From: Pectobacterium peruviense
Lineage (GTDB): Bacteria; Pseudomonadota; Gammaproteobacteria; Enterobacterales; Enterobacteriaceae
Direction: 5' to 3'
NCBI RefSeq assembly: GCF_002847345.1
Contig: NZ_LXFV01000010.1
Span: 124,001-188,000 of the forward strand
Length of the DNA: 64,000 nt
Part shown: positions 29,527 to 40,093 of the stretch, one piece after another
How positions within the stretch are numbered: position 1 is the first letter of the stretch
Layout of the letters: every line of letters starts with the position of its first letter
The notes under the pieces: model-generated
Seen by the model: only the letters and a program-made list of their open reading frames with translations
Database searches by the model: none
Told to the model about the DNA's origin: nothing
Translations under genes and position numbers: made by a program

Positions 29527-30564
29527 TTAATGATAGCGCGCAAAGTGCGCAAAAATCAGCGCAAATGCATGAGCGCGGAGACTATCCGTCTCAAATAGAA
29601 TTTCATGCCGCGCGCCGTGGATAACCTGCAAAACGCCGTTCGAATTGGCATCACCGCTCTGCGTCAGTGTCTGGCAAAACGCATTCTGACTGCGATTATC
29701 CACCACCCGCTCCTCTCCCGCCTGTAGCAGCAGAAGCGGCGTCGTCACGGCGCTGGCCTGTGCCAACAGCTGTTTCCCAGCCTGTATCGCCTCACGCACC
29801 CAATGGTAAGTAGGGCCACCAACACGCAAATCTGGCGAATCCGCGTAAAATCGAATACTACGCTGGTAGCGTTCGCGGCTGTGCGTCAGCACATTCATTC
29901 GGTAAGGCAGAGGACGCCACTGTCCCGTGCCTATAGCGTAATAATCACGTATCGCTGGGCGACGTTCCGCCCAATCGACGATCCACTCGGCCACGCAATG
30001 AGGAAGCGGTAAACGAATGCCGAACATCGGCGCACACAGCGCCGCCGCATCAAACATCGTAGGTTGGCGAACCAAAAGCTGTCCCAAAATCGCGCCGCCC
30101 ATGGAATGCGCCAGCGCAAACCGGCGGATATATCGCGCCGGATCAATGTGCTGCTGGCACAGCGTTTCAGCATCATCGACATAATCACTGAAACGTTGTA
30201 CGTGTCCGCGATGGCCATCTTGCAGCACCCGCCCAGACCGCCCCTGCCCACGGTGATCCATGATGAGCACATCATAGCCGCAATGAAAGAGGTCATACGC
30301 CACTTCACTATATTTAACGTAACTTTCGATGCGGCCAGAAAAAACTACGACAATTTTGTCGTGCTGCGGCGCGGTAAAGCGAACAAACCGGATCGGCACA
30401 TCATCCACGCCAGAGAATTCACCCTCTTCGCGCTGACGCCAGAAATCCAGTAATTCTCCGGTAGCAAAAGCGGCAAACTGCGCTTCTCGCGTTAACAGGC
30501 CTGCCGTTAACGATTCAGGTGTTAACCGTTCCGACGTAAACAACGTATTGCGGCGTTGAATCAT
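29527..30564 (-). CDS. pldB: lysophospholipase L2
   Basis: PldB is an alpha/beta-hydrolase acting on lysophospholipids at the cytoplasmic membrane. The nucleophile elbow is AHSMGG in LAHSMGGAILG, and the shared motif DHRGQGRSGR is present. The late His lies in HEILFETDSLR. I chose ATG 30564 because GGAGAGG lies 4 nt upstream; the longer frame to 30594 has no such site. The length of 345 residues compares with 340 in E. coli. Divergent from rhtB. Confidence 0.92.
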   Translation of the reverse strand: MIQRRNTLFTSERLTPESLTAGLLTREAQFAAFATGELLDFWRQREEGEFSGVDDVPIRFVRFTAPQHDKIVVVFSGRIESYVKYSEVAYDLFHCGYDVLIMDHRGQGRSGRVLQDGHRGHVQRFSDYVDDAETLCQQHIDPARYIRRFALAHSMGGAILGQLLVRQPTMFDAAALCAPMFGIRLPLPHCVAEWIVDWAERRPAIRDYYAIGTGQWRPLPYRMNVLTHSRERYQRSIRFYADSPDLRVGGPTYHWVREAIQAGKQLLAQASAVTTPLLLLQAGEERVVDNRSQNAFCQTLTQSGDANSNGVLQVIHGARHEILFETDSLRAHAFALIFAHFARYH

Positions 30565-30696
30565 CACACCTCTCCGGTGACACAGGGAAAACAAAGCTAG
30601 CGGAAGAACATGACAAGCGGTGGATCACGAGCGTATTGTGACATAAAAAACAGACAGACTCTCGTAATACAGAACGTGATTCAGGAGCAGGATTTC

Positions 30697-31317
30697 ATGA
30701 CATTGGATTGGTGGTTAACCTACTTACTCACAACACTTATTCTCAGCCTGTCGCCCGGTTCGGGTGCCATCAACACCATGAGTACGGGGATTAGTCACGG
30801 CTATCGCGGCGCGGCGGCCTCGATCTGTGGTTTACAGGTCGGGCTGGCTATTCATATCGTGCTGGTCGGTATTGGGTTAGGCGCATTGCTTAACCAGTCT
30901 GTGCTGGCTTTCGATGTGCTGAAATGGCTGGGCGCGGCTTATCTGATTTGGCTAGGGATTCAGCAGTGGCGTGCCGCCGGGGCACTCGATCTTCAGGCGC
31001 TCGCCAGTGCGATGCCGCGTCGCAAACTCTTTAAACGTGCAATATTGGTGAACCTGACCAACCCCAAAAGTATTGTGTTTCTGGCAGCGCTGTTCCCACA
31101 GTTCATTATCCCTCACCAGCCGCAGGCCGCACAGTATTTGGTGTTGGGGATCACCACCGTTGTTGTTGATATTATCGTGATGATTGGTTACGCCACGCTA
31201 GCCACACGTATCGCCGGATGGCTGAAAGGTCCACGGCAGATGAAAACACTCAACCGGATATTTGGATCGCTGTTCGTGCTGGTCGGCGCGTTACTCGCCA
31301 CAGCGAGAAAGGCCTGA
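30697..31317 (+). CDS. rhtB: homoserine/homoserine lactone efflux protein, LysE family
   Basis: RhtB exports homoserine and its lactone. The protein has about six hydrophobic segments and the LysE/RhtB signature [13 protein letters not shown] near residue 20, with [18 protein letters not shown] later. I chose ATG 30697 ([11 protein letters not shown]), which matches the E. coli start and has AGGAG upstream; the frame is open 29 codons further. The length of 206 residues is normal. Confidence 0.94.
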   Translation: MTLDWWLTYLLTTLILSLSPGSGAINTMSTGISHGYRGAAASICGLQVGLAIHIVLVGIGLGALLNQSVLAFDVLKWLGAAYLIWLGIQQWRAAGALDLQALASAMPRRKLFKRAILVNLTNPKSIVFLAALFPQFIIPHQPQAAQYLVLGITTVVVDIIVMIGYATLATRIAGWLKGPRQMKTLNRIFGSLFVLVGALLATARKA

Positions 31318-31324
31318 TTAAGAC

Positions 31325-31355
31325 AGCGCGCCGTATCAAATCACGGCGCGCTTTT
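31325..31355 (+). terminator. terminator between rhtB and rhtC
   Basis: AGCGCGCCGT/ACGGCGCGCT forms a 10-bp stem followed by TTTTATTT. It separates the convergent rhtB and rhtC genes. Confidence 0.85.
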
Positions 31356-31388
31356 ATTTCTCCACCGGACACTCTCTAAGGGGGAAGG

Positions 31389-32012
31389 TTAGCGAGAGAA
31401 GATCAGGTGCAAGCCGAAACCGGTAAACAATACGCCCGCCACACCATCCACCCACTTCGCCAGACGCTGATAACCACGACGCATCGTAGGTAGTGCGAAC
31501 ACGATTGCGACCAGACTAAACCACAACAGCGTTTCAATTGAGATCAGCGCAAACAGCCCCCAGCGCGCACCACTGCCAACGCTGTCGCCGACAAACAGTG
31601 AAAACACGCTGCCGAAGTAGATCAGTGCTTTTGGGTTCGCCAGATTCGTCAATAATCCACGCATAAAGGTTTTACCGCGCTGCGGCAGCACAACCGCCGT
31701 TTCCTGCGTGGTTTCCAACTGTGCTTTACTCCGTGCAGAACGCAGCATCTGCCAACCCATCCAGCACAGATACAGTCCGCCACCGACGGTAATTGCCGTA
31801 TGCAGCCAGGCCATTTTTTGCAACAGCAGGTGCAGCCCCAACAGCGCGATAGCCGCCCAGACCACCACACCCAGAGAAATGCCCAACACACCCATCATCG
31901 CTTCACGGCGCGACCGGCTAGCTGCGGTTTGTGAAACGAAAAAGAAATCCGGCCCCGGGCTCATCAGCGCAATGAAATGCACCAGCGCCACCGTCAGAAA
32001 TAGCATCAGCAT
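31389..32012 (-). CDS. rhtC: threonine efflux protein, LysE family
   Basis: RhtC exports threonine. Six hydrophobic segments and the signature ALMSPGPDFFFVSQTA near residue 15 identify the family, and the sequence is close to E. coli RhtC throughout. AGGA lies 8 nt before the ATG. The length is 207 residues. It is 42 bp downstream of recQ on the same strand and probably co-transcribed with it. Confidence 0.94.
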   Translation of the reverse strand: MLMLFLTVALVHFIALMSPGPDFFFVSQTAASRSRREAMMGVLGISLGVVVWAAIALLGLHLLLQKMAWLHTAITVGGGLYLCWMGWQMLRSARSKAQLETTQETAVVLPQRGKTFMRGLLTNLANPKALIYFGSVFSLFVGDSVGSGARWGLFALISIETLLWFSLVAIVFALPTMRRGYQRLAKWVDGVAGVLFTGFGLHLIFSR

Positions 32013-32054
32013 GTTGGTTTTCCTGTATTTAAATGCAATCAGACAAGACGAGCA

Positions 32055-33881
32055 TCACTCGTCATCATTATCGACATGATCGCGAATCATGTTCATGAAA
32101 GGCGCGCCGAAACGTTCAAGTTTGCGGTGGCCGACCCCGTTGATATTCAGCAGCTCGCCCGCCGTGATCGGCATCAGTTCTGCCATCTCCAGCAGCGTGG
32201 CATCGCTGAATACCACGTAAGGCGGAATGTTGTCTTCGTCCGCGATGGATTTACGCAGTTTACGCAATTTGGCAAACAGCTTGCGGTCGTAATTCCCACC
32301 GTAAGATTTTTGATTAGCGCGAGGTTTCAGGTTAATCACACGCGGCACAGCCAGTTGTAGCGACATTTCCCCCCGCAATACTGGACGTGCAGATTCAGTA
32401 AGCTGTACGGCAGAGTGCATCGTAATATTTTGGTTCAACAAACCCAGATGAATCAGTTGGCGCAGCACGCTGACCCAATGTTCCTGCGATTTATCCTTAC
32501 CAATCCCGTAGACCGGCAATTTGTCATGGCCGAAATCGCGGATACGTTGGTTATTCGCACCGCGCAGCACCTCGACGATATACCCCAGGCCAAAGCGCTG
32601 TCCGACCCGATACACGCAGGAAAGTGCCTTTTGTGCCTCAACCAGCCCGTCGTAGCGCTTCGGCGGATCAAGACAAACATCGCAGTTGCCGCAGGCCTCT
32701 TGGCGTCCTTCACCGAAATAGTTCAATAGCACCAGACGGCGGCAGGTCTGCGCCTCGGCAAACGCGCCCATCGCATTGAGCTTATGACGTTCAATATCCA
32801 ACTGCGGCCCGGCGGGTTTCTCTTCCAGACAGCGACGCAGCCACGCCATATCCGCCGGATCGTAGAACAGTGCGGCTTCGGCAGCGAGGCCATCACGCCC
32901 GGCACGTCCCGTTTCCTGATAGTAAGATTCGATGTTGCGCGGAATATCAAAATGCACCACGAATCGCACGTTAGGCTTGTTGATACCCATACCAAACGCG
33001 ACGGTCGCCACCACCACCTGAAGATCGTCACGCAGGAACGCTTCTTGTACCTGTGCGCGTCGTTCATTATCCAGCCCGGCATGATAAGCCCCCGCACTCA
33101 GCCCACGGGCCTGCAAACGGGCGCTGATATCTTCCACGCGGGAACGGCTATTACAGTAGATGATGCCGCTTTTTCCGCGCTGCGCCTGCACGAACATCCA
33201 GAGCTGATCGAGCGGTTTGAACTTCTCCACCAGCGTGTAGCGAATATTCGGGCGGTCAAAACTGCTGATCTGAATCAGCGGCGACTGAAGATCCAGCAAG
33301 CGAACGATATCGTTCCGCGTGGTCTCGTCGGCGGTAGCCGTCAGCGCAATAAAAGGAAGATGAGGGAAACGCTGTTTAATCTGCCCCAGCGCGCGGTATT
33401 CAGGACGGAAATCGTGTCCCCATTGGGAAATGCAGTGCGCTTCATCCACCGCGATCAGTGAAATCTGCCAGTAGCCGAGGTGTTCGAGAAAGCTTTCTGT
33501 CGTCAGGCGTTCTGGCGCAATATAAAGTAGCTTAATCTGACCAGTACGACAGCCCGCCATCACCTCAAGCTGCTGTTCGCGCGTCTGCGTCGAATTGAGG
33601 CACGCTGCGGAGACGCCGTAAGCCTGGAGCTGATCGACCTGATCTTTCATCAGAGAAATTAGTGGCGACACCACCAGCGTCAGCCCGTCCATCACCAAGG
33701 CGGGGATTTGGTAGCACAGCGATTTACCGCCGCCTGTCGGCATAATAACCAGACAATCCTGCCCACTGAGCGTCGCGCTGATAATTTCCTGCTGACCCGG
33801 TCGGAATTGCTGGTAGCCGAACGTGTCCCGTAGAACCTGAACCGCCAGCGCTTCCTTATTCAATACTTCCGCCGTAGACAC
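32055..33881 (-). CDS. recQ: ATP-dependent DNA helicase RecQ
   Basis: RecQ is a 3'-5' helicase of the RecF recombination pathway. The P-loop PTGGGKS is at residues 48-54 and DEAH at 146-149. The RecQ zinc-binding cysteines are in [12 protein letters not shown]...CGNCDVC, followed by winged-helix and C-terminal HRDC domains. The start is GTG (33881), preceded by GGGGAAGG. The length of 608 residues equals the family norm (609 in E. coli). Confidence 0.97.
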   Translation of the reverse strand: MSTAEVLNKEALAVQVLRDTFGYQQFRPGQQEIISATLSGQDCLVIMPTGGGKSLCYQIPALVMDGLTLVVSPLISLMKDQVDQLQAYGVSAACLNSTQTREQQLEVMAGCRTGQIKLLYIAPERLTTESFLEHLGYWQISLIAVDEAHCISQWGHDFRPEYRALGQIKQRFPHLPFIALTATADETTRNDIVRLLDLQSPLIQISSFDRPNIRYTLVEKFKPLDQLWMFVQAQRGKSGIIYCNSRSRVEDISARLQARGLSAGAYHAGLDNERRAQVQEAFLRDDLQVVVATVAFGMGINKPNVRFVVHFDIPRNIESYYQETGRAGRDGLAAEAALFYDPADMAWLRRCLEEKPAGPQLDIERHKLNAMGAFAEAQTCRRLVLLNYFGEGRQEACGNCDVCLDPPKRYDGLVEAQKALSCVYRVGQRFGLGYIVEVLRGANNQRIRDFGHDKLPVYGIGKDKSQEHWVSVLRQLIHLGLLNQNITMHSAVQLTESARPVLRGEMSLQLAVPRVINLKPRANQKSYGGNYDRKLFAKLRKLRKSIADEDNIPPYVVFSDATLLEMAELMPITAGELLNINGVGHRKLERFGAPFMNMIRDHVDNDDE

Positions 33882-33979
33882 GCCTTCCCCAATTCAATGA
33901 AATCAAACAGGCGCTATTTTCAGCGCCGTCGGGTAAAACTGCAATGGTTAAAAACCGCAATCGCTAAAACACACGTTAG

Positions 33980-34846
33980 TTAGAACATATCGTTCAACGT
34001 CACCCCAACGCCGAAGCGGGTTTGACGATGATTGTAGTCAATCAGGGATTCACCGTAGCCGCTAAAGACCTTGGTGTAAAAACGGACATGACGCGTTAGT
34101 GGATAGCTCCAGCCCAGTTCGCCGCCGCCGTAACCGCTATTCCAGTTATAACGGCCTTCCGCGCTAAACACGCTGTCGCCCCACACATAACCGACGCGTA
34201 AACGATAATGTCCCATGTATTTAATGATATCTGGGTTATCGTCCTGACTGTCGGAGAAACGCACCCACGGCTTCACATCAACCTGCCAGTTGCCGTTCTG
34301 CGCCATCAGACGCATATAAGCACGGTTCCAACTGCGGGACGTTGGATCAGAACGGCCGTTAGACTGGTGATTAAAGCCCATCTCTACATCCCGCAGCGTC
34401 CAGCCTGCTAATGTGTAGTGGGTTGCCCAGCCCAGGAAGACCTGTGGCTCATAGTTGGTTTCACGAAACGGAGAAGACTCGCTTTTATTAGACAGTTGCC
34501 ACCAGGAACGCTGTGTATAGGACGCGCCCAGCAGCGAATTATCACCCAAAATTCCACGCCAGATCGGGAACCCGAGGCTCAGTTGATAGTGCACTTCGTC
34601 TTTACGCGCTTCATCACCCCAGTTATAGCTCTGTATCGCCGTCTTATTGATGTTACTGGTATAGGTATAAAGTAAGTAGTTGCTTTCATAAGGATAAAGA
34701 ATAAACGGGGTGTCGTGCTCTTGTAACAAGCTGGCGATAATGCTGCCACGTACCGCCGGTTGGTTCGGCGCAGGTGCATTTGTTATATCTTCAGCATGAG
34801 CCTGTGCCATCAATAATGCTGCCAGTGCGAGTACTATTTTACGCAT
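33980..34846 (-). CDS. pldA: outer-membrane phospholipase A1
   Basis: OMPLA is a 12-strand beta-barrel that hydrolyses phospholipids misplaced in the outer leaflet and works as a calcium-dependent dimer. The signal peptide ends after AQAHA (residue 18). The catalytic His160 and Ser162 are in NHQSNGRSDP, and Asn174 is in RSWNRAY, each two less than the E. coli numbers. The C-terminal residue is Phe, as expected for barrel insertion. Length 288. Confidence 0.96.
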   Translation of the reverse strand: MRKIVLALAALLMAQAHAEDITNAPAPNQPAVRGSIIASLLQEHDTPFILYPYESNYLLYTYTSNINKTAIQSYNWGDEARKDEVHYQLSLGFPIWRGILGDNSLLGASYTQRSWWQLSNKSESSPFRETNYEPQVFLGWATHYTLAGWTLRDVEMGFNHQSNGRSDPTSRSWNRAYMRLMAQNGNWQVDVKPWVRFSDSQDDNPDIIKYMGHYRLRVGYVWGDSVFSAEGRYNWNSGYGGGELGWSYPLTRHVRFYTKVFSGYGESLIDYNHRQTRFGVGVTLNDMF

Positions 34847-34867
34847 TCATTTTCTCCGCCATTTTTT

Positions 34868-34903
34868 TATACGACGTTCGTTTTAACCGACGTTCGTTTA
34901 ACC
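34868..34903. repeat. short direct repeat upstream of pldA
   Basis: GACGTTCGTTTTAACC is followed at once by GACGTTCGTTTAACC, two near-identical units of 15-16 bp, 22-57 bp before the pldA start. Function unknown. Confidence 0.5.
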
Positions 34904-35097
34904 AGCTTGTGGTGAGTATTTCCCCACTCAAACCCGCCATTCTACACAGTTCAGCGGCGTTTGAATTACCGTTCCCTCGTTTCTTGGCTTTTTCTGGAAA
35001 GAAACAAAAACAACGCATAAAATAAACACCTGAATAACTTTATTGCATCAAATAAAACACATTTATTGCGTATCTCTTATCCGGACGGGAAACGACT

Positions 35098-35586
35098 ATG
35101 GCTGACGTACCATCATTTCAGGGAACCACATTAACCAGAGATACTGTGCGCCAGCTCGTGGGTGAGATTTTCATTTACAAGATGCCGTTCAACATCGAGC
35201 TTGGCCTTGAATTACAGCAGTTTGAAGCCGACAAAGCCGTCTTGACGTTCGCTCGGCAAGATAAACTCATTGGCAATGCGGCACAAAAGATTCTGCACGG
35301 CGGCGTGATTGCTGCGGGGTTGGACGTTGCCGCTGGATTAGTCTGCGTCGGTAACACGCTGCTGCGCCATGAGACGATCAGCGATCAGGAGTTTCATCAC
35401 CGGCTCGCACGCATGGGCACCATCGACATGCGGGTGGATTATCTACGTCCGGGCTACGGGGAACGCTTCACCATTACCAGCACACTGCTGCGCGGTGGTA
35501 ATAAAATCGCCGTCGCACGTGCCGAATTGCATAACGAACAGGGTTCGCATCTGGCCAGCGCCACCGCAACCTATATTGTCGGATAG
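35098..35586 (+). CDS. yigI: hotdog-fold thioesterase YigI
   Basis: This 162-residue protein has the 4HBT hotdog motif [17 protein letters not shown] near residue 60-75. It matches E. coli YigI, a medium/long-chain acyl-CoA thioesterase. It is divergent from pldA and followed by rarD, the conserved order. Probably cytoplasmic. Confidence 0.9.
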   Translation: MADVPSFQGTTLTRDTVRQLVGEIFIYKMPFNIELGLELQQFEADKAVLTFARQDKLIGNAAQKILHGGVIAAGLDVAAGLVCVGNTLLRHETISDQEFHHRLARMGTIDMRVDYLRPGYGERFTITSTLLRGGNKIAVARAELHNEQGSHLASATATYIVG

Positions 35587-35719
35587 CATTTATCGTTGGC
35601 GAACATCCGTTATTAGCGAACATCCTTCATTGGCAAACCGTGTCATGAACACTTTACGTGAAAGCGCTCACAGTTTTGGGTAAACTTAGCGTTTTCCCGC
35701 CGTCCTTATCGAGTCACCC

Positions 35720-36649
35720 ATGAACGCGCAACAAACCCGTGAGGGGATCTTTTTCGCCCTCGCCGCGTATTTTATTTGGGGAATTGCTCCCGTTTACTTC
35801 AAGCTGCTTGAGCACGTTCCGCCCAATGAAATACTGACGCACCGTATTATCTGGTCATTCTTCTTTATGCTGATCCTGCTGACGGTCGGTCGGAAATGGC
35901 GTCAGGTGAGCCATGCCTGCCGCAACGTCAAACACCTGTTTCTGCTGGCATTAACGGCGGTGCTTATTGGCGGGAATTGGCTGTTATATATCTGGGCGGT
36001 TAACAATCATCACATGCTGGAAGCCAGTCTGGGGTATTTTATCAACCCGCTGGTCAACGTCATGCTAGGTATGATCTTTCTGGGCGAACGCTTCCGCCGC
36101 CTGCAATGGCTGGCCGTGCTGCTTGCCGTGACTGGCGTACTGATTCAGCTGTGGACATTCGGCTCGCTGCCGGTTATCGCGCTCGGGCTGGCATTCAGCT
36201 TCGCGTTATACGGCCTGCTGCGTAAAAAAATTGGTATCGACGGCCAAACCGGCATGCTGATCGAAACGCTGTGGCTGCTGCCAGTTGCCGTCATTTATCT
36301 GTTTTTTATTGCCGACACGCCGAGCAGCCATCTGACAGCCAACCCCTGGTCGCTGAATCTGCTGCTGCTCTCGGCGGGTATCGTCACCACAGTACCGCTG
36401 TTGTTCTTTACCTCGGCGGCCATGCGCCTGCGCTTGTCGACGCTCGGCTTTTTCCAGTATCTCGGCCCCACCATCATGTTCATGCTGGCAGTGGTGTTCT
36501 ACGGTGAAACATTCAGCAGCGATAAGCTGGTGACGTTTGCCTTCATCTGGGGTGCACTGGGCCTATTTATTCTGGATGCGCTTTATACGCAGCGTAAGCT
36601 ACGGCGCACGCCAGCTACAGCGTCCCAGCCTCAACACGACGGGAAATAA
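35720..36649 (+). CDS. rarD: EamA-family transporter RarD
   Basis: RarD has about ten membrane segments arranged as two EamA repeats. It matches E. coli RarD from GIFFALAAYFIWGIAPVYFKLL onwards. The transported compound is not settled; overexpression in other bacteria has been linked to chloramphenicol tolerance. The length of 309 residues is slightly longer than in E. coli because of a charged C-terminal tail. That tail overlaps the convergent next gene by 35 bp. Confidence 0.92.
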   Translation: MNAQQTREGIFFALAAYFIWGIAPVYFKLLEHVPPNEILTHRIIWSFFFMLILLTVGRKWRQVSHACRNVKHLFLLALTAVLIGGNWLLYIWAVNNHHMLEASLGYFINPLVNVMLGMIFLGERFRRLQWLAVLLAVTGVLIQLWTFGSLPVIALGLAFSFALYGLLRKKIGIDGQTGMLIETLWLLPVAVIYLFFIADTPSSHLTANPWSLNLLLLSAGIVTTVPLLFFTSAAMRLRLSTLGFFQYLGPTIMFMLAVVFYGETFSSDKLVTFAFIWGALGLFILDALYTQRKLRRTPATASQPQHDGK

Positions 36650-37673
36650 AGCGCGATAAGATCGGGCTGAACAACAGTGTCGAAAACAGCCGCAGCGTCT
36701 GCATGGCAATAACAAACGCCATATCGACCCGACTGCCTGCGGCGATAATCGCAATCGAATCCAGCCCGCCAGGGCTGGTCGCCAGAAAGGCGGTCAGCAT
36801 ATCCACCGGCATCATTTTCGTCACCATCCACGCCATCCCGCCACACAGCAGCATCAATCCGACAATCGACGTCATCATGTAAGGCAACGTACGTATCGCC
36901 AGCAAAAAGATCGGGCGGGTGAAACATAAACCCACGCTCCATCCAATCACGGCATAGGCCAACGCCAGCAGCCATTCCGGCGTTTGCAGTTGTAATGTAC
37001 CGCTGGCATGCAGCATCGACCCGATAATCATCGGCCCCAGTAACGCCCCAGAGGGAATACGTAAACGCCTTGCTAACCAAGCGCTACCGAATGCCACACC
37101 GAGCGTCGCGAGAAAACGCCAGTCCAGCGAAGGGAACCACACTAGCATCGCGCTGTTTTCTGCCGCGTCGTCGCCCAAACTCAGGCGTGCCACGAACGCG
37201 GCCGAAGCGGTCACCATCAACACCCGTAAATATTGCATGAAGGCAACCAGCCGCACGTCCGCGCCGAACTCTCCAGACATCGCGACCATGGCAGACGCAC
37301 CGCCCGGCGATGCTCCCCAGGTCCCAGTCGTTCCGGGCAGTTCGCTAAATTTGACCAGTAACCAGCCAGATAATCCGCTGGCAGCCAGCGTCGCCAACAG
37401 AATGAACAGCACCAGCGGCCATTCGTTCAGCAAAGGCGTCAGGATAGAAAATGACAGACTTTGTGCAACTAGACAGCCCAAAACGGCATTACTGCCCGCA
37501 AAGCCGACGGGCGGGATGCGAATCGTCGCGCCATTTAGCCCCATGACGACACCGACCATCATTGGCCCCAGCAACAGCGCGGCAGGAACGTGGTAAACCT
37601 GTAGCCCAAACCCCAGAATTAATGAGACCGACAGCAGGATTCCCCATTGCACCCACGGTGACATCCCTTTCAT
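36615..37673 (-). CDS. AbrB-family (duplicated) inner-membrane protein
   Basis: This protein of about 352 residues has about ten membrane helices in two similar halves, each with an ALLLGPM(M/I)xG motif (ALLLGPMMVG and ALLGPMIIG). That is the AbrB duplication family, once named ammonia monooxygenase-like, with unknown transport function. ATG 37673 is chosen; GTG 37679 and ATG 37664 are alternatives. It is not in this place in E. coli and overlaps the 3' end of rarD on the opposite strand. Confidence 0.8.
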   Translation of the reverse strand: MKGMSPWVQWGILLSVSLILGFGLQVYHVPAALLLGPMMVGVVMGLNGATIRIPPVGFAGSNAVLGCLVAQSLSFSILTPLLNEWPLVLFILLATLAASGLSGWLLVKFSELPGTTGTWGASPGGASAMVAMSGEFGADVRLVAFMQYLRVLMVTASAAFVARLSLGDDAAENSAMLVWFPSLDWRFLATLGVAFGSAWLARRLRIPSGALLGPMIIGSMLHASGTLQLQTPEWLLALAYAVIGWSVGLCFTRPIFLLAIRTLPYMMTSIVGLMLLCGGMAWMVTKMMPVDMLTAFLATSPGGLDSIAIIAAGSRVDMAFVIAMQTLRLFSTLLFSPILSRFISRRVEAGTL

Positions 37674-37857
37674 GTACACGACCTGTTTTTAATAAAAGTA
37701 AGAACAGAAAAGCGATTCGCCATTCTAAACAGAATAATTGGAGAATAAACAGGAATAGTAAGGTCGCAAACGATCAGGCAGGAAAGGGGTTTTACATTAA
37801 AGGGAAGGAGCGTTATGCGCCTGATGGGTAATCTCCATCAAGCGCATCGGTAAAAAT

Positions 37858-38808
37858 TTAAAGCCAGTTTTTACGTTTGAAATAGAGGTACGGTGCCAGT
37901 CCGGCAAGAATCATCAGTACAATCGCACCTGGATAGCCAAACGACCACCTCAGCTCCGGCATAAACTCGAAGTTCATCCCGTAGCTTGATGCCACCAGCG
38001 TCGGTGGCAGGAATACCACGGATACCACCGAGAAGATCTTGATAATCCGGCTCTGCTCGATGTTGATGAAACCCATCGCCGCCTGCATCAGGAAGTTAAC
38101 CTTCTGGAACAGGGATTCGTTGTGCGGCAGCAGAGATTCGATGTCGCGCAGAATTTCGCGCGCCTGCTCCAACTGGCCGGATGGCAAACGAGCTTTACGC
38201 ACCAGGAAGTTCAGCGCACGCTGAGTATCCATCAGACACAGGCGAACTTTCCAGCCCACGTCTTCCTGTTCCGCCAGCGTGGACAGCGCGTCGTCGTACT
38301 CTTCACCCTGACGCCCTTCCATAATGATGCGGCTCAGCGATTCCAGATCGCTGTAGATGTTCTCGATTTCATCCGCCAACTGCTCAATTTTCGTCTCAAA
38401 GAGATCGAGCAGCAGTTCGTAAGCATTACCGTCAACCAGCGTTTGATTACGGGCGCGCATGCGGTACAGACGGAACGCAGGCAGTTCACGCTCGCGCAAG
38501 GTATACAGGCGACCATCGCGAATGGTAAACGCCACGGTAGAGTTACCGGCGTGATCTTCCGCGTCTTCAAAAAAGAAAAAGGAGTGAATATGCAGGCCGT
38601 CTTCATCTTCAAAAAAACGTGCCGACGCTTCAATGTCTTCCAGTTCCGGACGGGTTGCCAGGCTTTGTCCCAGTTCGGTTTGTACTTTCTCACGCTCATC
38701 GTCTTCCGGCTCGATCAAATCAACCCAAATTGACGTGGTGAGATCATCGGAGTCATCCAATTCCAGACGAGATAAACGGCAATTATCCAGTTTAAATGCG
38801 CTCAGCAT
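37858..38808 (-). CDS. corA: magnesium/cobalt transporter CorA
   Basis: CorA is the main constitutive Mg2+ channel. A large acidic cytoplasmic N-terminal domain with long helices precedes two C-terminal membrane helices. The selectivity motif GMN lies in [12 protein letters not shown], and the basic tail KRKNWL is conserved. I chose ATG 38808 ([10 protein letters not shown]), which gives 316 residues like E. coli and has GGGGAG upstream; the frame opens 17 codons earlier. A long leader precedes it. Confidence 0.96.
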   Translation of the reverse strand: MLSAFKLDNCRLSRLELDDSDDLTTSIWVDLIEPEDDEREKVQTELGQSLATRPELEDIEASARFFEDEDGLHIHSFFFFEDAEDHAGNSTVAFTIRDGRLYTLRERELPAFRLYRMRARNQTLVDGNAYELLLDLFETKIEQLADEIENIYSDLESLSRIIMEGRQGEEYDDALSTLAEQEDVGWKVRLCLMDTQRALNFLVRKARLPSGQLEQAREILRDIESLLPHNESLFQKVNFLMQAAMGFINIEQSRIIKIFSVVSVVFLPPTLVASSYGMNFEFMPELRWSFGYPGAIVLMILAGLAPYLYFKRKNWL

Positions 38809-39218
38809 GGGCCATAGCTCCCCTTTCAGTAGCAGAGATGGACAACGCAATTGAAGCACAGAAACAGAGGTGAGGTGTCACCAGCAGGTTTCAGTCCGTT
38901 CGACGGATCTGACTCATAGCGACAAAAACAGCATCGCTGACAACCACGAAGGGTATCAGCAGAGGAAGATAACCTTAGAAGTTGTACCTAATGAACAGGT
39001 TAGTGAGCCAGTATCGACTGGGTGTGTCCAAGGCGTTAGTCCTCCGAGAATAATGATGCGCGCATGTTACGCTGAGATGAAAAAGACTTCAACTTTAAAA
39101 CCGCGGCTGAAACACGCTGTAAAATATTGGTCAAATGGATGAGCTTTATCCAGTAAATCCGTCGCTGAAATCAGTAAAAACGCAGTCCCCCAAAACAAAA
39201 AGGAACCGCGTATATGTA
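38809..39218 (-). promoter_or_regulatory. long corA leader region
   Basis: About 400 bp separate corA from the cyclase gene stop codon. On the corA strand it contains a 9-residue open frame (39036-39065) and small hairpins such as TCCG-TCGA-ACGGA near 38890-38912 and CAGTCGATACTG near 39010. Salmonella corA is known to be regulated by a leader peptide (CorL) and Rho, so a similar arrangement is likely. The plus-strand open frame here has no family features. Confidence 0.5.
39036..39065 (-). CDS. possible corA leader peptide
   Basis: ATG at 39065 starts the nonapeptide MRASLFSED, ending in TAA at 39036-39038, about 230 nt before corA. The ribosome binding site is weak. It is proposed as a CorL-like leader peptide because of its position in the long corA leader; the peptide itself could be chance. 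Confidence 0.4.
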   Translation of the reverse strand: MRASLFSED

Positions 39219-39971
39219 CTAAGCGTTGTCCGGTAAATAGGCAATGGCACGGACGGGGAAGCCAGGTGCACCGGCGAAATTAGGGTAGCTGACATGAATA
39301 TAAGCGCCAGTAGGCGGCAGTTGATGCAGATTATTCAGCACCTCGACCTGCCAGGCATTTTGGTTCAGCACGAAGAACTCGCCAATAAGCCCATTGTTAC
39401 GACGGAAATCGGCAGCGGAATCTGTATCCAGCGTTTCGTGCCCTACCGCGCTAATACCGCGCTCTTCAAACAGGAACGTTAGCGCCTCAAGTGACCACCC
39501 CGGCGTATGACTGTTTCCCTGTTCGTCTTTATTCGCAAAGGCGTCAATATCAGGCCAGCGCGTACTCCAGCCGCTGGCAAACGCGACAAAACTTCCTGAC
39601 GGAATGTCCCCGTGCTCACGTTCAAACGTCAGAATGTCTTCGACAGAAAGGCGATAATCGGGATCGAGCGCGACCGCGTCTTGTTTGTGGATCACCACCA
39701 GCGGCAACAACAGTTCTTTATTATCAATCCGATCCAAATAACGTTTGCCCGCCACAAAATGCCCCGGCGCATCAATGTGCGTCCCTGTCTGTGTGGCAAA
39801 CGTCACGGCCTGTGCATAAAACCCATGATCTTCAACATTGAATAAGGTCTTGCGCTGCAACACGCCTTCAAACGCACCAAAAATAGGGATCGACTCTGTA
39901 ATCGTATGCGTAAGATCGACCCATTTTTTCTTCTGTAACTCGGCAATAATCTGGTCTAACGTCATGGGCAT
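39219..39971 (-). CDS. cyclase-family metal-dependent hydrolase
   Basis: This 250-residue protein belongs to the cyclase/kynurenine-formamidase-like family (PF04199). The metal-binding signature HxGTHxDxPxH appears here as TGTHIDAPGHF near residue 63, with Gln at the first His position. A second motif HETLDTDS follows. The substrate is unknown; relatives hydrolyse formamides or lactone-type bonds. It sits between uvrD and corA on the same strand and is an addition relative to E. coli. Confidence 0.8.
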   Translation of the reverse strand: MPMTLDQIIAELQKKKWVDLTHTITESIPIFGAFEGVLQRKTLFNVEDHGFYAQAVTFATQTGTHIDAPGHFVAGKRYLDRIDNKELLLPLVVIHKQDAVALDPDYRLSVEDILTFEREHGDIPSGSFVAFASGWSTRWPDIDAFANKDEQGNSHTPGWSLEALTFLFEERGISAVGHETLDTDSAADFRRNNGLIGEFFVLNQNAWQVEVLNNLHQLPPTGAYIHVSYPNFAGAPGFPVRAIAYLPDNA

Positions 39972-40093
39972 GCTCCTTTTTTATTGTGATACCACACATC
40001 CATGGATACGCGGCAGGCCACCTAGCATTGTCGAAAATGACGAGAAAGATTAATACAGGATTTTTATAAGTTATGCTGCCACACGCGTGACGA

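Noticed and set aside
38870-39142. 90-codon plus-strand frame opposite the corA leader
   Set aside because: No ribosome site or domain; the segment is better explained as the corA leader on the other strand.
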